Made by a program: the position numbers and the translations under genes. Below, in pieces: positions 61,852 to 64,000 of a stretch of 64,000 bases of DNA; position 1 is the stretch's first letter, and each line of letters begins with the position of its first letter. This stretch comes from Pedobacter nutrimenti (lineage in GTDB: Bacteria; Bacteroidota; Bacteroidia; Sphingobacteriales; Sphingobacteriaceae). The stretch spans positions 250,285-314,284 of the forward strand of contig NZ_QKLU01000002.1 of the NCBI RefSeq assembly GCF_003208655.1. Direction: 5' to 3'. The notes beneath the pieces were generated by a model that did not search any database, was not told the DNA's origin, and saw only the letters and a program-made list of their open reading frames with translations.

Positions 61852-63537
61852 ATGAAGAACATCAAAAAGGCAGCTCATCTACTCATTGGCTGCGCAATGG
61901 CTGCAGGCATCAGCTCCTGTACCGGAAGCAATACCAATAGCGGCAACACTTCAACGGCCAAGACCAATACCTCCCCCGACAGTCTGCAGGACTATGTGAA
62001 TCATCGCATTAATATTTACGAAACCGTAAAGTTAACCACAAATTTAAATGAGCTCAGCGTAAATGAGCGAAAAATACTTCCTTTGTTGATCCAGGCCGCA
62101 CAGATCATGGATGAGTTGTTCTGGAAACAGACCTATCCGGAAAGGGATAGCCTGCTCAACACCATCCGGGATGAAAAAACCAAATCTTTTGTAAGGATCA
62201 ATTACGGCCCCTGGGACCGGTTAAATGGCGATAAACCTTTTGTTGCGGGTATAGGCCCAAAACCGGAAGGAGCAACATTTTACCCTGCCGGAATGACAAA
62301 GGAAAGCATAGAGAAAGCAGACCTGAAAGATAAATTTAATGCCTATTCGGTGATCCGGAAAGATGCCTCCGGAAAACTCAATGTTGTGCCTTATCATGTA
62401 TTATTTGCGACCGAACTTCAACAGGCCTCCAGTTTATTGAAACAGGCCGCATTGCTTGCAGACGACCCTGGATTAAAGAAATACCTGAACCTTCGCTCTG
62501 AAGCCCTGGTAACTGACAATTATACCGCCAGTGATTACGCCTGGCTGGACATGAAAAACAATGGACTGGACATCATTATTGGTCCGATTGAAAATTACGA
62601 GGATAAGATGTTCAATGCCAGAACATCTTATGAATCTTACGTTCTGGTAAAAGATAAGGTCTGGAGCAAGCGCCTGGCTAAATATGTTAGCCTGTTACCT
62701 GAACTTCAGAAAGGGCTCCCTGTAGCAGAAAAGTACAAGAAGGAAGCGCCTGGTACAGACAGCGAACTGAATGCCTATGATGTGGTGTATTATGCAGGAG
62801 ACTGTAATGCCGGATCAAAAACCATTGCGGTGAATCTTCCAAATGACGAAATCATCCAGCAAAAAAAAGGAACCCGCCGTTCGCAGTTAAAAAATGCAAT
62901 GAAGGCAAAATTTGATAAGATCCTGTTGCCAATAGCAAAAGAACTCATTGACAAAGACCAACAACAATACATTAAGTTTGACGCTTTCTTTTCGAACGTT
63001 ATGTTCCATGAAGTTGCCCATGGTTTGGGGATTAAAAAAACCATTTCGGGAAAAGGTTTTGTAAAAGAAGCCCTGAAAGAACAATATTCCTGGCTGGAAG
63101 AAGGCAAAGCCGACATTCTGGGTCTTTACATGGTAACCGGGCTGCTTAAAAAAGGAGAACTGACCGGGGACATCAAAGACTTCTACACCACTTTTATGGC
63201 CGGTATTCTTCGTTCCGTCCGTTTTGGTGCTTCCAGTGCACATGGAAAGGCAAATATGCAGTGCTTTAATTATTTCAAAGAAAAGGGCGCTTTCATCAGA
63301 ACCTCTGAAGGAACTTACAAAGTAGATTTTGACAAATTTGCAACAGCCATGAACGGGTTGAGTAACCTGATCATCACCCTTCAAGGTAATGGAGATTATA
63401 ATGCGGTTGCCAAGGTCCAAAAAGAAAAAGCCCTTATACCTGCAGAATTACAATCCGACCTGGACAAATTAAGTAAAAAAGGAATTCCTGTTGATATTCT
63501 GTTTGAACAAGGTGCCGATGTTCTGGGCGTAAAATAA
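61852..63537 (+). CDS. Lipoprotein zinc metallopeptidase distantly like dipeptidyl-peptidase III (M49)
   Basis: The protein has 561 aa from the ATG at 61852 (MKNIKKAAHLLIG), which starts the lipoprotein signal ending GISSC; a longer frame from 61735 lacks a signal and is rejected. MFHEVAHGLG gives H386, E387 and H390, an HExxH zinc motif, and WLEEGKADILGLYMV (E416/E417) resembles the second M49 motif EECRAD. Classical M49 has HExxGH, one residue longer, so this is a divergent form or a neighbouring family. NYGPWDRL near residue 115 is also typical of the group. The peptide substrate is unknown. Confidence 0.82.
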   Translation: MKNIKKAAHLLIGCAMAAGISSCTGSNTNSGNTSTAKTNTSPDSLQDYVNHRINIYETVKLTTNLNELSVNERKILPLLIQAAQIMDELFWKQTYPERDSLLNTIRDEKTKSFVRINYGPWDRLNGDKPFVAGIGPKPEGATFYPAGMTKESIEKADLKDKFNAYSVIRKDASGKLNVVPYHVLFATELQQASSLLKQAALLADDPGLKKYLNLRSEALVTDNYTASDYAWLDMKNNGLDIIIGPIENYEDKMFNARTSYESYVLVKDKVWSKRLAKYVSLLPELQKGLPVAEKYKKEAPGTDSELNAYDVVYYAGDCNAGSKTIAVNLPNDEIIQQKKGTRRSQLKNAMKAKFDKILLPIAKELIDKDQQQYIKFDAFFSNVMFHEVAHGLGIKKTISGKGFVKEALKEQYSWLEEGKADILGLYMVTGLLKKGELTGDIKDFYTTFMAGILRSVRFGASSAHGKANMQCFNYFKEKGAFIRTSEGTYKVDFDKFATAMNGLSNLIITLQGNGDYNAVAKVQKEKALIPAELQSDLDKLSKKGIPVDILFEQGADVLGVK

Positions 63538-63554
63538 CACAAAAAAGCAAACGC

Positions 63555-63592
63555 AGCAAAGCCCTGGTCTTCAAAAAGATCAGGGCTTTTTA
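63555..63592 (+). terminator. Terminator after the M49-like gene
   Basis: AAAGCCCTGGTCTT and AAGATCAGGGCTTT pair over 14 bp (one G-T) around CAAA, then TTTT. Confidence 0.88.
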
Positions 63593-63775
63593 CTTTAAAC
63601 ACTCAGCAGGTACAGTCCCCGGAAAATATTTTTCCTGTAACTTTTCTTTTCTTCTGTCGTCTTATCTTCAGAAACAACAGTATTCCGGTTTCATTCTAAA
63701 TCACCTTATCGAAAAAATCAGGAAAGTGTATTTATATGCTCACGGGAATCCTTTTGTCAAAAAACACCAACAAAC

Positions 63776-64000
63776 ATGAAAACACTTTACACGACACTTA
63801 TTCTCTTTTTCTTCTTTTGTGGGGCCATTAAAGCGCAAGAGCAGAACATAGCGGGGAACATCAGCGGGACCATTAAAGACCAGCAACAAAAAAGCATGGA
63901 CTATGTAACTGTCGCTTTGTTCCGCCAGGCCGATTCTGCATTGGTTAAAACCGCCTTAACCAATGAACAGGGCAAATTTCAGTTTAGTCAGCTTAAAGCC
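63776..64000 (+). CDS. N-terminus of an exported protein with CarboxypepD_reg-like domain, probably outer-membrane receptor (cut by window end)
   Basis: ATG at 63776 opens a signal peptide (LYTTLILFFFFCGAIKAQ). The mature start has ISGTIKDQQQKSMDYVTVALFRQADSALVKTALTNEQGKFQF, the beta-sandwich plug-preceding domain found at the front of Bacteroidota outer-membrane beta-barrel and TonB-dependent receptor-like proteins. Only 75 codons are in the window. The class is likely, the identity not. Confidence 0.75.
   Translation, partial: MKTLYTTLILFFFFCGAIKAQEQNIAGNISGTIKDQQQKSMDYVTVALFRQADSALVKTALTNEQGKFQFSQLKA

Noticed and set aside
1-64000. CRISPR array, transposase, integrase, rRNA operon
   Set aside because: No regularly spaced direct repeats, IS-type transposase, integrase motif or rRNA sequence was seen anywhere in the window.

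Overview
The window is chromosomal DNA of a Bacteroidota bacterium, most likely family Sphingobacteriaceae and close to Pedobacter. Supporting marks are the IPExxxVDY protein next to acpP-fabF-rnc, the N-acyl-citrulline type arginine pathway (ArgF' plus an M20 ArgE-like deacylase), DUF6600 and DUF6814 type proteins, many Sec or lipoprotein exports ending in AQ or C, and TAnnTTTG-type -7 promoter elements at several genes. The species assignment is inference from gene content only.

Layout. 1-5607: the start of a secreted SGNH hydrolase, an M28 metallopeptidase, a beta-propeller lipoprotein, and a GHKL-ATPase/PD-(D/E)xK protein that is the best defence-gene candidate in the window. It lies downstream of a tRNA-Ser(GGA) gene. 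5765-17441: core housekeeping genes (pyk, IPExxxVDY, acpP-fabF-rnc, yicC-gmk-nadD, an RsmI-like methyltransferase, a DUF6600 protein, prfC). 17625-29034: one long minus-strand arginine operon in the order GNAT acyltransferase, argG, argC, argD, argF', alpha/beta-hydrolase, argB, proC, argE', argH, aminotransferase. It is preceded by a roughly 250-nt leader that holds a 44-codon ORF with six arginine codons.

29584-37865: an OYE-type reductase, YbaB, a UPF0173 hydrolase, a secreted Lys/Ala-rich repeat protein, polA, an unknown exported protein, and a tight minus-strand group tag / AhpD-like / alkyltransferase-like / trmB. 37975-48973: a GDP-fucose synthase homologue, a small exported helical protein, oxyR with both redox cysteines, an ABC1/UbiB kinase-like protein, csaA-tadA, superoxide dismutase, rlmI, a DUF6814 plus MHS-family transporter pair, bestrophin, and a nucleoid-associated protein.

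49040-64000: a TerC protein; an ECF sigma / membrane anti-sigma-like / QYG-repeat solenoid operon; aspS; an envelope group (unknown, holin-X-like, YtxH, AI-2E family permease, sigma-54 response regulator); an enoyl-CoA hydratase with a stand-alone B12-binding protein; glnS; a lipoprotein amidase; a lipoprotein metallopeptidase distantly like M49; and the start of an outer-membrane protein. Both window ends cut genes.

Most of the window is ordinary core genome, with no transposase, integrase, CRISPR array or rRNA seen. The points most worth following are the ATPase-nuclease fusion with its Glu-to-Gln change, the arginine leader ORF and the unusual arg-operon members, the KDGTPDMR repeat protein, and the sigma/anti-sigma/solenoid operon.
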